37,699 nucleotides of DNA from Actinomycetota bacterium (GCA_035540895.1 DATLFR010000237.1:1-37699), one strand, 5' to 3'. Positions 24,616-36,228 are shown, counted from the first letter of the stretch. The notes: generated from the letters alone by a model not told the origin. Numbers and translations are program-made.

Positions 24616-24929
24616 ATGTGCCCCACGGACCTGCTGGCCAGGATCCGTCGTGCCCTATGCTCCTCGTCGGCGGCCCGCTCGGGTGGCCAGCCGCGCAGGG
24701 CCCCATCCACGCGCGACCAGCTATTCGGGTCGAGCCGCCAGAGCGTGTCGACCGTGAGGCAGGCCGCGGCCTCGCCTCCCAGCGCCGCGTACGCCCGCTC
24801 CGCCTCCACGTCGTGGTCGGGGAAGCTCAACCTCCCCGCCTCCCACGTGACCCGGTGCCGCGTCCCGGAGCAGTCGACCTGCACCGTCTCCGGGCCCAGC
24901 TCGGCCAGCCCGCCCCCTGTCGCACCCAC
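24612..24929 (-). CDS. Uncharacterised protein (N-terminal half of split copy)
   Basis: The 105-residue protein matches residues 1-100 of the 264-residue protein two genes downstream. Over 50 aligned positions, from [10 protein letters not shown] to AACLTV, 22 are identical by my count with no gap; the shared signature is DC-x-G-x-RH, WEAG, DHD, AALG and C. The rest is helical and charged. Start GTG 24929 is the first in-frame start that covers the domain; its ribosome site is weak, so the start is uncertain. It is the first gene of the minus-strand operon and is divergent from uvrA with 48 bases between. Confidence 0.72.
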   Translation of the reverse strand: MGATGGGLAELGPETVQVDCSGTRHRVTWEAGRLSFPDHDVEAERAYAALGGEAAACLTVDTLWRLDPNSWSRVDGALRGWPPERAADEEHRARRILASRSVGHI

Positions 24930-24932
24930 GGA

Positions 24933-24938
24933 TACAAT
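24933..24938 (+). promoter_or_regulatory. -10 box upstream of uvrA
   Basis: TACAAT lies 39 bases before the uvrA GTG in a 48-base divergent spacer. It is the most consensus-like -10 box in the window. No SOS box (LexA) of the actinobacterial type GAAC-N4-GTTC is evident in this short spacer, although CGAAC and GTTCCGA occur close together at 24945-24959. Confidence 0.45.
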
Positions 24939-24977
24939 CGTCCCCGAACTGGCGTTCCGAGCGAAAGACCTTCCCCT

Positions 24978-27839
<2,862 letters not shown>

Positions 27840-27855
27840 CGCGGACGCCTCCGGA

Positions 27856-27877
27856 CCGCTGGAGTAGGGTGCAGCGG
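27856..27877 (+). promoter_or_regulatory. ABC exporter promoter inside a perfect inverted repeat
   Basis: CCGCTG (27856-27861) and CAGCGG (27872-27877) flank a 10-base loop containing the -10 box TAGGGT (27865-27870). The repeat starts 17 bases after the uvrA stop. A start near 27877 leaves about 28 bases with GGAGG before the gene. Confidence 0.5.
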
Positions 27878-27905
27878 GGGCGGCGAACCTCGGAGGTCTG
27901 TGGGC

Positions 27906-29762
27906 ATGGGCATGCGACTCCTCGACGAGAAGGTCCCGCTGGGCGACGAGGCCCGGGCGACCGTGCGCGGCCTGTGGATGGTCGCGGCAGCGGCGCCCGC
28001 CTACTTCCTGGCCATCCTCGCCTCGACCACGGTCTCGGGGATCCTGCCGGCCGTGGTGGTCGCCCAGACCGGGCGCTTCCTGTCCGTCATCCCGGAGGCG
28101 ATCGCCGGAGGTGCAGGGTCCCCCGCGGCCGGTACCGCCCGGGACGCGCTGATCCTGATCGGCGCCGCGATCGTGGGGACCCAGGTGCTCGGTCCGCTGC
28201 AGGGAGCGGCGCTCTTCGGGGTGCAGCGCCGGTTCCAGGCCCACCTGTCCCGCCGGATCATGAGGAGCCTCACCGAGCTGCCCGGGCTGGCCCACCACGA
28301 GGACCCGGCCTTCCGTGACAAGCTCGAGGTATCCCAGTGGGTGCAGTGGGCGCCGGTCAACAGCCTCAACTTCCTGACCCATACGCTGCAGATGACCGCG
28401 CAGCTCTTCGGCATGGCGGCCGTCGCCGCCACGTACGCCAGGTGGGTCCCCCCCGCGGTCTTCGCCCTCGCTCTGCCGGAGGCCGTCGCGGCCTGGAAGC
28501 TCGTCGCCACCGTCTCCTGGTGGCGGATGCGGAGATCCGACGAGGCCCGCCGCGCCAGCTACTTCCGCCGGCTGGCGCTCACCCTCGAGCCGGCGAAGGA
28601 GCTGCGCGTGTTCGGCATGCAGGGGTGGATCCAGGACCGACAGGCCACGCACTGGCTCGCCGGCATCCGCGAGGTATGGCGTGAGCGACGGCGCGGACTC
28701 CTGATCCGCATGGGTCTGCACGCGGTCGCGCTCGCCGGGCTCGCCTGGGTCTACCTCGACATGGTGGGTGCGGCCATCGCGGGACGCATAGACATCGGCG
28801 TGTTCGCGGCTGCCTCGATGGGGGTGATCGGGATGATGTCCGCGCTGCTCGCCGTCTCCCAGTCGGCCGCTCAGCTCAGACAGGCCAACTACTACCTGCC
28901 GACCGCCCTCCAGCTGATCGACCTGCCCCGGCGCGACCCCCGGATGGAGGCCTCGGGGGTCCGGTCCGCGCGCGAGCTGGACAGGACCGGGATCACGTTC
29001 GAAGACGTGTCCTTCGTCTACCCCGGCACGGAGCGCGTGATCCTGGACGGTCTGAACCTGCACATACCGGCTGGGTCGTCCGTGGCGCTCGTCGGCGAGA
29101 ACGGCGCCGGGAAGACGACGCTGATCAAGCTCCTGTCGCGCTTCTACGACCCGACCTCCGGCCGGATCCTGCTGGACGGGGTGGACATCCAGGAGCTCGA
29201 CATCGTCTCCCTCCGCTCCCGCCTCGCGGTCATATTCCAGGACTTCGCGCGCTACTTCCTGTCCGCCCGCGACAACGTGGGGTTCGGGGCGGTCTCCCGG
29301 TCCGACGACCTGGAGCTGGTCAGGGAGGCGGCGGGCCGGGTCGGCGTCGTGGAGCGGATCGAGTCGCTCGAGCAGGGATGGGAGACGCCGCTGTCCCGGG
29401 AGTTCGGGGGCACCGACCTGTCCGGGGGGGAGTGGCAGCGGATCGCCCTCGCCCGGGCCATGATGGCGCAGGTCGCGGGGGACGCGGACCTGCTGATCCT
29501 GGACGAGCCCACCGCCAGCCTCGACGTCCGGCTCGAGCACGAGCTGTACACGCACTTCGCCGAGATGACGAAGGGTCGGACCACGCTCCTCGTCTCCCAT
29601 CGGTTCTCGACCGTCCGGATGGCCGACCGGATCGTCTTCCTCGAGGACGGCCGGGTCGTCGAGGACGGCACCCACGAGCAGCTCATGGAGCGCGGGGGCC
29701 GCTACGCCGAGCTCTACGAGATGCAGGCCTCGCACTACCGCGCGACCGGGAGCCTGGACTGA
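27906..29762 (+). CDS. ABC exporter half-transporter, first subunit
   Basis: The 618-residue protein joins a six-helix exporter membrane domain to an ATPase. The ATPase has Walker A GENGAGKTT, Q-loop in IFQDFARY, signature LSGGEWQ, Walker B LLILDEPTASLD and switch His in SHRFST, all intact. The substrate is unknown; related pairs export peptides or lipids. GGAGG at 27892-27896 is nine bases before ATG 27906; a GTG at 27900 (two residues longer) is possible. The stop overlaps the ATG of the second half-transporter (TGATG), pointing to a heterodimer made in equal amounts. Confidence 0.92.
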   Translation: MGMRLLDEKVPLGDEARATVRGLWMVAAAAPAYFLAILASTTVSGILPAVVVAQTGRFLSVIPEAIAGGAGSPAAGTARDALILIGAAIVGTQVLGPLQGAALFGVQRRFQAHLSRRIMRSLTELPGLAHHEDPAFRDKLEVSQWVQWAPVNSLNFLTHTLQMTAQLFGMAAVAATYARWVPPAVFALALPEAVAAWKLVATVSWWRMRRSDEARRASYFRRLALTLEPAKELRVFGMQGWIQDRQATHWLAGIREVWRERRRGLLIRMGLHAVALAGLAWVYLDMVGAAIAGRIDIGVFAAASMGVIGMMSALLAVSQSAAQLRQANYYLPTALQLIDLPRRDPRMEASGVRSARELDRTGITFEDVSFVYPGTERVILDGLNLHIPAGSSVALVGENGAGKTTLIKLLSRFYDPTSGRILLDGVDIQELDIVSLRSRLAVIFQDFARYFLSARDNVGFGAVSRSDDLELVREAAGRVGVVERIESLEQGWETPLSREFGGTDLSGGEWQRIALARAMMAQVAGDADLLILDEPTASLDVRLEHELYTHFAEMTKGRTTLLVSHRFSTVRMADRIVFLEDGRVVEDGTHEQLMERGGRYAELYEMQASHYRATGSLD

Positions 29763-31597
29763 TGAGCCAGCTCGAGCAGGCACCGGCCCCGAGCCGCTTC
29801 GACCGCGACACGATCCGGCGCGTCCGGACCGTCTTCGGCAGCATCCTCGAGATGGCCTGGTCGGTCGCCCACGGACGGATGGTCGCCCTGGTCGCCTGCA
29901 TGGTCGTCCTCGGGCTCGCGGGCGCGGTCGGGGGCCTGGTCACGAAGCTCGTCGTCGATGCCCTCGCCGAGGGACGCGCGTCCTCGGCCTGGCTGTGGGG
30001 GACCGTCTTCATCCTGCAGTTCGCCGCATCCTCCGCCCTCCAGCACGTCCTCGGCTTCCTGCAGCACGAGATGGGGGAGCGGATCAGCCAGGAGGTCGAC
30101 CATCGGCTGATGAAGATCTCCACCGAGGCCCCCGGCCTCGACCATCTCGAGAGGCCCGAGTTCGCCGACAAGCTCAAGCTGGTCCGCAACCACCAGTACG
30201 TGCCGTTCGCCGCGCTCGCGAACCTGAACGCCCTCGCCTACATGGTGTTCGGGCTCGCCGCGGCCCTCGTCCTCCTCGGCACGATCCACCCGGTCCTGAT
30301 GCTGATGCCGCTCGTGGCCGCGCCCACCGGGTGGCTGCAGTTCCGGTCCCTGCGCAAGCACTACAAGCGCTGGGACGAGGTCGTGCCTGAGGACCGGCTC
30401 GCCCAGCACTACCTCGAGCTGGCCACGGAGCCGAAGGCGGCGAAGGAGGTGCGCATCTTCGGTCTGGGGCCGACGCTGATCGCGCGGCACGAGGTCGTGA
30501 CGACCGCGTACATCCGGAAGATGTTCCGCGACCGCCTGAAGCGGTCGGGTATCGGCGTCCTGACGGGCATCGCGTACGGCCTCACGCTGGCCGGCTCGAT
30601 CGGGTGGATCGGGTACCTCGCCATCAACGGGCGGGCCACCCCCGGACACGTCGCCATGGGCGTCCAGGTCACCAGGATGGTCATCGGGCACGTCGAGATG
30701 GCCGCCTCCCTGGTCGCCTGGCTGGCCGAGCTCTCTTTCATGGGGGAGCGCTACCTGTGGCTGCTCGACTACGAGCCGGATGTCCGCCTCAAGCCCGCCC
30801 ACGAGGTCATCGCCGCCCCCCGGTCCATCGAGCGCGGGATCGTCCTCGAAGGCGTCTCGTTCACCTATCCGGAGACCGAGAAGGAGGTCCTTCACGACGT
30901 CAACCTCTTCCTCCCGGCCCACTCCACGGTCGCCCTCGTCGGCGAGAACGGAGCCGGGAAGTCGACGCTCGTGAAGCTCCTCAGCCGGTTCTACGACCCC
31001 ACGGCGGGACGGATCGTCGTGGACGGCCACGACCTGCGCGACATCGACCTCGAGGGGTGGCGGTCCGGACTCGGTGCGGCCTACCAGGACTTCGTCCGCT
31101 TCCAGCTCCTCGCCAAGGAGGCCATCGGGGTCGGGAGCCTGGAGCACGCAGGCGACCTCGAGCGCGTGAAGGGGTCCGCCCATCTGGCCGGCGCCCACCG
31201 GTCGATCGACCGGCTCCCGAAGGGGTACGAGACCCAGCTGGGCCGGGAGTTCACCGAGGGGACCGACCTCTCGGAGGGGGAGTGGCAGAGGGTGGCCATC
31301 GCCCGCGGGGGCATGCGGGAGCGCCCCGTCCTGCTGATGATGGACGAGCCCACCGCCAGCCTCGACGCGCGCTCGGAGCACGAGGTGTTCGCCCGGTTCG
31401 CCGAGATGTCGCGCCGCGAGGAGGACACGCCGCTCACCGTCCTCGTCTCCCACCGCTTCTCCACGGTGAGGATGGCGGACCTCATCGTCGTGATGGACGG
31501 GGGCCGGGTCGCCGAGATCGGCACGCACGACGAGCTGATCGCGCGGGACGGACGGTACGCGGAGCTCTTCCGGCTCCAGGCCTCCCGGTACGACTGA
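29762..31597 (+). CDS. ABC exporter half-transporter, second subunit
   Basis: The 611-residue protein has the same plan as its partner: membrane domain with about six helices and a C-terminal ATPase with Walker A GENGAGKST, Walker B LLMMDEPTASLD and SHRFST. Its signature is LSEGEWQ, with Glu in place of the first Gly of LSGGE. In ABC dimers this signature faces the Walker A of the partner, so one of the two ATP sites would be altered, as in known asymmetric exporters. The partner residues before the signature are GTD in both. The pair is followed at once by an EamA permease gene. Confidence 0.92.
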   Translation: MSQLEQAPAPSRFDRDTIRRVRTVFGSILEMAWSVAHGRMVALVACMVVLGLAGAVGGLVTKLVVDALAEGRASSAWLWGTVFILQFAASSALQHVLGFLQHEMGERISQEVDHRLMKISTEAPGLDHLERPEFADKLKLVRNHQYVPFAALANLNALAYMVFGLAAALVLLGTIHPVLMLMPLVAAPTGWLQFRSLRKHYKRWDEVVPEDRLAQHYLELATEPKAAKEVRIFGLGPTLIARHEVVTTAYIRKMFRDRLKRSGIGVLTGIAYGLTLAGSIGWIGYLAINGRATPGHVAMGVQVTRMVIGHVEMAASLVAWLAELSFMGERYLWLLDYEPDVRLKPAHEVIAAPRSIERGIVLEGVSFTYPETEKEVLHDVNLFLPAHSTVALVGENGAGKSTLVKLLSRFYDPTAGRIVVDGHDLRDIDLEGWRSGLGAAYQDFVRFQLLAKEAIGVGSLEHAGDLERVKGSAHLAGAHRSIDRLPKGYETQLGREFTEGTDLSEGEWQRVAIARGGMRERPVLLMMDEPTASLDARSEHEVFARFAEMSRREEDTPLTVLVSHRFSTVRMADLIVVMDGGRVAEIGTHDELIARDGRYAELFRLQASRYD

Positions 31598-31598
31598 C

Positions 31599-32543
31599 GT
31601 GTCGCGCGACCCCGAACGGACATGGGCCGCCCACGAGACGCCCACCCCGCTGGAGCCGGCGGTCCCCGTCCGGACCGGGCCCCCCTGGACGGTCGTCGTC
31701 GTCATGTCCTCGGTGATCCTCGTCTGGGGGGCGGCGTTCAGCGGCATCAAGGTCCTGCTCGAGACGCTGTCCCCCGGCGGTCTCACGGCCGGCCGGCTCG
31801 TGATCTCGGCCATCGTGTTCACGGTGATGCTCCCGTTCCTGGGGAGCGGGAAGCCGCGACGGGAGCCGGGGGACCTGTGGCGGCTCGTGGTGATCGGGCT
31901 GACCGGCGCGGCCGGGTACCACCTGGCCATCAACTGGGGAGAGCAGTACATCTCGGCGGGCGTGGCGAGCCTCGTGGTGGCGACGATGCCGGTGATGGTG
32001 GCGGTCCTGGCCGCGACCGTGCTGAAGGAGAGGCTGGGCCGGACCGGCGTGCTGGGGGTGCTCGTCGCCCTCGCCGGGGTGACGCTGCTCGTGCTCGGTT
32101 CGGAGGGCGGCCTGCAGGCGCGGAGCGTCATCGGCGTGCTCGTCACCCTCCTCGCACCGGCCTGCTGGGCTGTGTACACGACCGTCTCCAAGCCCCTCTC
32201 GGCACGCTACGACGGCGTGCGGCTCAACCTGCTGGGAGCGTGGCTGGGCGCGGTGATCGTGCTGCCCCTGGGGTTCGGAGATGTCTCGAGGCTCGGCTCC
32301 CTCGACGGCCGCGGCTGGTTCTGGCTGCTGTACCTGGGCATCTTCTCGAGCGCCGTCTCCTACGTCGCCTACGTCTGGGCGCTCCAGAGGTGGACCGCCT
32401 CCGGCGTAGCCAGCTTCGTGTACCTCGTGCCGGTCTCGAGCCTGGTCTGGGCGTGGCTGCTGCTCGGGGAGGTGCCTGCGCCGCTCTCGCTCGTGGGAGG
32501 GGGAGCCGTGATAGCGGGTGTGATCCTGGTGCAACGGAGGTGA
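31599..32543 (+). CDS. EamA/DMT-family permease
   Basis: The 314-residue protein has ten predicted helices in two EamA repeats. Repeat 1 starts VVVVMSSVILVWGAAFSGIKVLL and contains GRLVISAIVF and LAINWGEQYISAGVASLVVATMPVMVA; repeat 2 starts GVLVTLLAPACWAVYTTVSKPL and ends VASFVYLVPVSSLVWAWLLLGE. Members of this drug/metabolite transporter family mostly export amino acids or other metabolites; this one cannot be assigned. A 30-residue polar N-terminus precedes the first helix. GTG 31599 lies one base after the stop of the ABC gene. Confidence 0.92.
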   Translation: MSRDPERTWAAHETPTPLEPAVPVRTGPPWTVVVVMSSVILVWGAAFSGIKVLLETLSPGGLTAGRLVISAIVFTVMLPFLGSGKPRREPGDLWRLVVIGLTGAAGYHLAINWGEQYISAGVASLVVATMPVMVAVLAATVLKERLGRTGVLGVLVALAGVTLLVLGSEGGLQARSVIGVLVTLLAPACWAVYTTVSKPLSARYDGVRLNLLGAWLGAVIVLPLGFGDVSRLGSLDGRGWFWLLYLGIFSSAVSYVAYVWALQRWTASGVASFVYLVPVSSLVWAWLLLGEVPAPLSLVGGGAVIAGVILVQRR

Positions 32544-32547
32544 TCGC

Positions 32548-33357
32548 GTGCGGGTGATCGTCATCTCGGACATGGAGGGCGTGTCCGGGATCGTGAACGC
32601 GGAGCAGGTGCTGGCCGGGAGGCCCCTGTACGAGGAGGGCCGGCGCCTGTACACGGAGGACATCAACGCGGCGGTGAGGGGCGCCCGCGCCGCGGGCGCC
32701 ACCGAGGTCATCGTCATGGACCATCACGGCGCGGGCGGCGCCTACAACTTCAACTCCCTCATCCCGGACGTGCTCGACAGCGGGTGCGAGTACGTCGTCC
32801 AGGCGAGCTGGACCGAGTACACGGCCGCGCTCGAGGAGGGGTGCGACGCGTGCCTCTTGATCGGGATGCACGCCATGGCCGGCACGCAGGACGGGGTGCT
32901 CGCCCACACGGTGTCCGGGACGTCGTGGACCGACCTCCGCTTCAACGGGACCCTGGTCGGGGAGACCGGCATCAACGCCGCGCTGTGCGGCACGTGGGAC
33001 TGCCCCGTGGTCATGGTGAGCGGGGACAGCGCCACCTGTGCCGAGGCGACGGCCCTCCTGGGGGACCGGCTGACGACCGTGGCCGTTAAGCAGGGTCTCG
33101 GACGCCAGAAGGCGCGGCTGGTCGCTCCCACCCGGGCCCGGGAGCTGATCGAGGAGGGGGCGAGACGGGCGCTCTCCAACTTCGGCGCGGTAGCTCCATA
33201 CGACCCCGGCTCCCCGTGCGAGATCGAGGTCGCCTTCTCGTCCACCGAGGCGCTGGACGCCTACCGGCGCAAGCCGGGGATCGAGGTGCTGCACAGCCGC
33301 AAGCTCGTCTCCCGCGGCGAGACCTGGTGGGAGGCGTGGCAGCGGCTCTACCACTGA
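32548..33357 (+). CDS. M55-family D-aminopeptidase (DppA-like)
   Basis: The 269-residue protein matches DppA-type zinc D-aminopeptidases: metal motif SDMEGVSGI (Asp8, Glu10), MDHHGAGG, LLIGMHAMAG with the catalytic-region His, and GETGINA. DppA cleaves peptides with an N-terminal D-amino acid, which come from cell wall turnover. Start GTG 32548 has an almost perfect ribosome site GGAGGTGAT (32536-32544) across the previous stop. It probably belongs to the exporter/EamA operon; a joint role in peptide or amino acid handling is only inferred from position. Confidence 0.9.
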   Translation: MRVIVISDMEGVSGIVNAEQVLAGRPLYEEGRRLYTEDINAAVRGARAAGATEVIVMDHHGAGGAYNFNSLIPDVLDSGCEYVVQASWTEYTAALEEGCDACLLIGMHAMAGTQDGVLAHTVSGTSWTDLRFNGTLVGETGINAALCGTWDCPVVMVSGDSATCAEATALLGDRLTTVAVKQGLGRQKARLVAPTRARELIEEGARRALSNFGAVAPYDPGSPCEIEVAFSSTEALDAYRRKPGIEVLHSRKLVSRGETWWEAWQRLYH

Positions 33358-33358
33358 T

Positions 33359-33376
33359 CCCCCGATAGCCTGGGGG
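33359..33376 (+). promoter_or_regulatory. uvrC promoter inside a perfect inverted repeat
   Basis: CCCCC (33359-33363) and GGGGG (33372-33376) flank an 8-base loop containing the -10 box TAGCCT (33366-33371). The left arm begins one base after the D-aminopeptidase stop; the uvrC ATG follows the right arm by one base. The mRNA would be leaderless. Confidence 0.5.
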
Positions 33377-33377
33377 C

Positions 33378-35297
33378 ATGACCTCCCGGGATCTGACCCT
33401 CTCCGACCTCGACCTGCACGCCCTCGACTTCGGACGCGGTGAGCGTCCGGACCTCCGCCGCGTTCCGGACGCGCCGGGCGTCTACCTCTTCCGCGACGGC
33501 GACGGACGTGTCCTGTACGTGGGGAAGGCCCGGTCCGTCCGCAAGCGGGTGTCCAACTACTTCGGCGCCCCGTCCGGGCTCGCGGCGCGCACCCAGGCGA
33601 TGGTCGCGTCGGCTCGCCGGGTCGAGTGGGTGGTCGTGTCGGGGGAGGTCCAGGCGCTGCTCGTGGAGTACTCGCTGATCCAGGAGCACCGGCCACGCTT
33701 CAACGTCAGATACCGCGATGACAAGTCCTACCCGTACCTCGCGATCACGATGAAGGACCGCTGGCCGAAGGCGACCGTGATGCGCGGGCGCAAGCGCCGG
33801 GGCGTCCGGTACTACGGTCCCTTCGCGCACGTCTACGCGATCCGGGAGACGGTGGACTCCCTGACCAGGGTCTTCCCGATGCGCACGTGCTCGGAGTCGC
33901 TCTTCCGGGAGTGCGAGCGGCTGGGACGGCCGTGCCTCTACTTCCACATCGGCCGCTGCCCGGGTCCCTGCGTGGGGGAGGTGACCGAGGAGGAGTACCG
34001 CGCCAACGTCGACGCTTTCAGCGCGTTCCTCGACGGGGACGTGAGAGGGACGCTCGACCGCCTGAGCAACGAGATGGACGAGGCTGCCGCCCGGCTCGAG
34101 TTCGAGCTCGCGGCGAAGCGACGGGACCAGCTGGCGGCGGCCAGGCGAGCCCTCGAGAAGCAGGAGGTGGTGGCGAAGCGGCCGTTGGACGCGGATGTGG
34201 TCGGGGTGGCCTCCAACGAGCTGGACGTCGCCGTGCAGCTCTTCTTCGTCCGCGGAGGCCGCATCGCGGGACGGAAGGGGTACGTGGCCGAGGTGACCGA
34301 GGAGCAGACCGATGCGGACAGGCTCACCCTGCTCATCCAGTCCGTCTACTCCGAGCGGGAGGACGTCCCGCCCGAGGTGCTCGTCCCCCACGAGCCGGCC
34401 GAGCGCGAGGCGCTGGAGGAGTGGCTCTCGACGGTCCGAGGCGCACGGGTGAGGATCCGGGTGCCGCGGACCGGCGAGAGGGCGGCCGTCCTGCAGACGG
34501 TGACGGAGAACGCGGAGCGCGCTCTGGAGGAGGTCAGCATGAAGAGGCGGAGCGACCTGGCGGCCCGCTCCCGCGCCCTGGCCGACCTCCGCGACGCCCT
34601 GGGGCTCCCGGAGGCGCCCCTGCGCATCGAGTGCTTCGACATCTCGACGCTGCACGGGACCGAGACGGTCGGGTCGATGGTCGTCTTCGAGGACGGGATG
34701 CCCAAGCGGAGCGACTACCGGAAGTTCCGTGTGAAGCAGGTCGAAGGGGTGGATGATCTGCGTGCCATGGAAGAGGTCGTCCGCCGCCGCTTCGCCCGCC
34801 ACGTCGCCGAGCGCGACAGGCCACTCGAGCCCGGGAAGCGGCCGGCCCGGTTCGCCTACCGGCCCCAGCTCGTCCTGATCGACGGAGGTCGCGGCCAGCT
34901 GGGAGCCGCGATGAAGGCCATGCACGACGTGGGCGTGACCGATATCCCCGTCGCGGCCCTGGCCAAGCGGCTGGAGGAGGTCTACGTGCCCGGGCAGCCC
35001 GAGCCGGTCCAGATCGAACGGGGCTCGGAGGCGTTGTACGTCCTGCAGCACGTTCGCGACGAGGCGCACCGGTCCGCGGTTGGGTTCCACCGTCAGCGGC
35101 GGGACGCGCGGATGCGGGCGTCGGCGCTGGACGAGATCCCCGGGGTCGGCCGGACCCGCAAGCAGGCGCTGATGAAGTGGTTCGGATCTGTGGAGAACCT
35201 CCAGCGCGCCACCGTGGACGAAATCCGCGCCGTACCCGGGATCCCCCGCCACCTGGCCGAGGACATCCACCGCCGGCTGGCCGGGAGCGCGTCTTGA
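33378..35297 (+). CDS. uvrC: Excinuclease ABC subunit C
   Basis: UvrC cuts DNA on both sides of the lesion in the UvrB complex. The 639-residue protein has a GIY-YIG nuclease (APGVYLFRDGDGRVLYVGKA), a Cys cluster (RTCSESLFRECERLGRPC then GRCPGPC) as in UvrCs reported to hold an Fe-S cluster, a UVR domain (LEFELAAKRRDQLAAARRAL), the RNase H-like second nuclease (IECFDISTLHGTETVGSMVVF, LVLIDGGRGQL) and C-terminal helix-hairpin-helix motifs (EIPGVGRTRKQAL, VPGIPRHLAEDI). Full length. ATG is 6 bases after the -10 box with no ribosome site. The stop overlaps the rapZ TTG. Confidence 0.97.
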   Translation: MTSRDLTLSDLDLHALDFGRGERPDLRRVPDAPGVYLFRDGDGRVLYVGKARSVRKRVSNYFGAPSGLAARTQAMVASARRVEWVVVSGEVQALLVEYSLIQEHRPRFNVRYRDDKSYPYLAITMKDRWPKATVMRGRKRRGVRYYGPFAHVYAIRETVDSLTRVFPMRTCSESLFRECERLGRPCLYFHIGRCPGPCVGEVTEEEYRANVDAFSAFLDGDVRGTLDRLSNEMDEAAARLEFELAAKRRDQLAAARRALEKQEVVAKRPLDADVVGVASNELDVAVQLFFVRGGRIAGRKGYVAEVTEEQTDADRLTLLIQSVYSEREDVPPEVLVPHEPAEREALEEWLSTVRGARVRIRVPRTGERAAVLQTVTENAERALEEVSMKRRSDLAARSRALADLRDALGLPEAPLRIECFDISTLHGTETVGSMVVFEDGMPKRSDYRKFRVKQVEGVDDLRAMEEVVRRRFARHVAERDRPLEPGKRPARFAYRPQLVLIDGGRGQLGAAMKAMHDVGVTDIPVAALAKRLEEVYVPGQPEPVQIERGSEALYVLQHVRDEAHRSAVGFHRQRRDARMRASALDEIPGVGRTRKQALMKWFGSVENLQRATVDEIRAVPGIPRHLAEDIHRRLAGSAS

Positions 35298-36193
35298 AGC
35301 CGGTGCCCACGGAGGACACCTCCCCGTTCGAACTCGTCGTCATCTCGGGGCTCTCCGGCGCCGGGCAGAGCGAGGCGACGAAGACGTTCGAGGACATGGG
35401 CTACTTCGTGATGGACAACCTGCCCCCCTCGGTGCTCGAGCAGGTGGCAGACCTGTGCCGGGTCTCCCGGATACGCCGGGCCGCGGTCGTGGTGAGGCCG
35501 TCCGGTCGGGAGTTCTTCCAGGAGTTCTTCGCCGAGCTCGGGAGCGCGTTCACCCGGCTGCGCAAGAGGGGGGTCCGGCTCCGGATCGTGTTCCTCGACG
35601 CATCCGACGAGGCCCTCCTGCGCCGGTACGAGGAGAAGAGGCGTCCGCACCCGCTGGCGGTCACGGACCGGGTGCGGGAGGGCATCGAGCGCGAGCGCGA
35701 GCTCCTTCGTGTGCTCCGCGACGACGCGGACATCGTGATCGACACGAGCAGCCTGACCCCCCACGAGCTCCGTCGGCGGATCCAGAGCCTCTTCGTCGCC
35801 GAGACCGAGGAGGACGTCGGCCTCCAGGTCACGGTCCAGAGCTTCGGCTTCAAGCACGGCATGCCGATCGACGCCGACATGCTCTTCGACACCCGCTTCC
35901 TGCCCAACCCGCACTGGGAGCCGGACCTCCGCCCCCTCCCCGGGACGGACGAGCGGGTGCGCGACTACGTGCTCGGACAGCCCGACGCGGGCGAGTACCT
36001 GGGCCGCATCGAGGACATGCTTGCCTTCCTGCTGCCGGGGTTCGTCCGAGAGGGCAAGCATTACCTGACCGTGGCGATCGGGTGCACCGGGGGACACCAC
36101 CGGTCGGTCGTCTTCGCGGAGGAGCTGGCCCGGTTCATCCGGGAGAACGGGTACAGCTGCGCCCTGCTGCATCGGGACCTCGACCGCGGCTAG
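35294..36193 (+). CDS. rapZ: RNase adapter/nucleotide-binding protein RapZ
   Basis: The 299-residue protein matches RapZ (YvcJ) across its length: VVISGLSGAGQSEATKTFEDMGYF, VMDNLPPSVLEQVADL, RLRIVFLDASDEALLRRYEEKRRPHPL, QSFGFKHGMPIDADMLFDTRFLPNP and the C-terminal GCTGGHHRSVVFAEELA. In E. coli it steers RNase E to a small RNA; in actinobacteria the role is less clear. The P-loop has Gln25 where GK(S/T) has Lys, so ATP/GTP binding may be lost. TTG 35294 overlaps the uvrC stop; a GTG at 35303 is the alternative. yvcK and whiA, which usually follow, are missing. Confidence 0.93.
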   Translation: MKPVPTEDTSPFELVVISGLSGAGQSEATKTFEDMGYFVMDNLPPSVLEQVADLCRVSRIRRAAVVVRPSGREFFQEFFAELGSAFTRLRKRGVRLRIVFLDASDEALLRRYEEKRRPHPLAVTDRVREGIERERELLRVLRDDADIVIDTSSLTPHELRRRIQSLFVAETEEDVGLQVTVQSFGFKHGMPIDADMLFDTRFLPNPHWEPDLRPLPGTDERVRDYVLGQPDAGEYLGRIEDMLAFLLPGFVREGKHYLTVAIGCTGGHHRSVVFAEELARFIRENGYSCALLHRDLDRG

Positions 36194-36202
36194 GGCGCCC
36201 CC

Positions 36203-36228
36203 GACCGACCGGTTAGGATTGGTCGGTC
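36203..36228 (+). promoter_or_regulatory. gap promoter inside a perfect inverted repeat
   Basis: GACCGACC (36203-36210) and GGTCGGTC (36221-36228) flank a 10-base loop containing the -10 box TAGGAT (36214-36219). This is the longest of the four such repeats, beginning ten bases after the rapZ stop. A start near 36226 leaves a leader of about 33 bases with AAGGAGG (36246-36252). Confidence 0.55.

Noticed and set aside
24939-24962. Possible LexA/SOS box in the uvrA spacer
   Set aside because: CGAAC and GTTCCGA are present, but the order and spacing do not give a clear GAAC-N4-GTTC-type operator; only three bases of the core spacing fit, so I do not call it.
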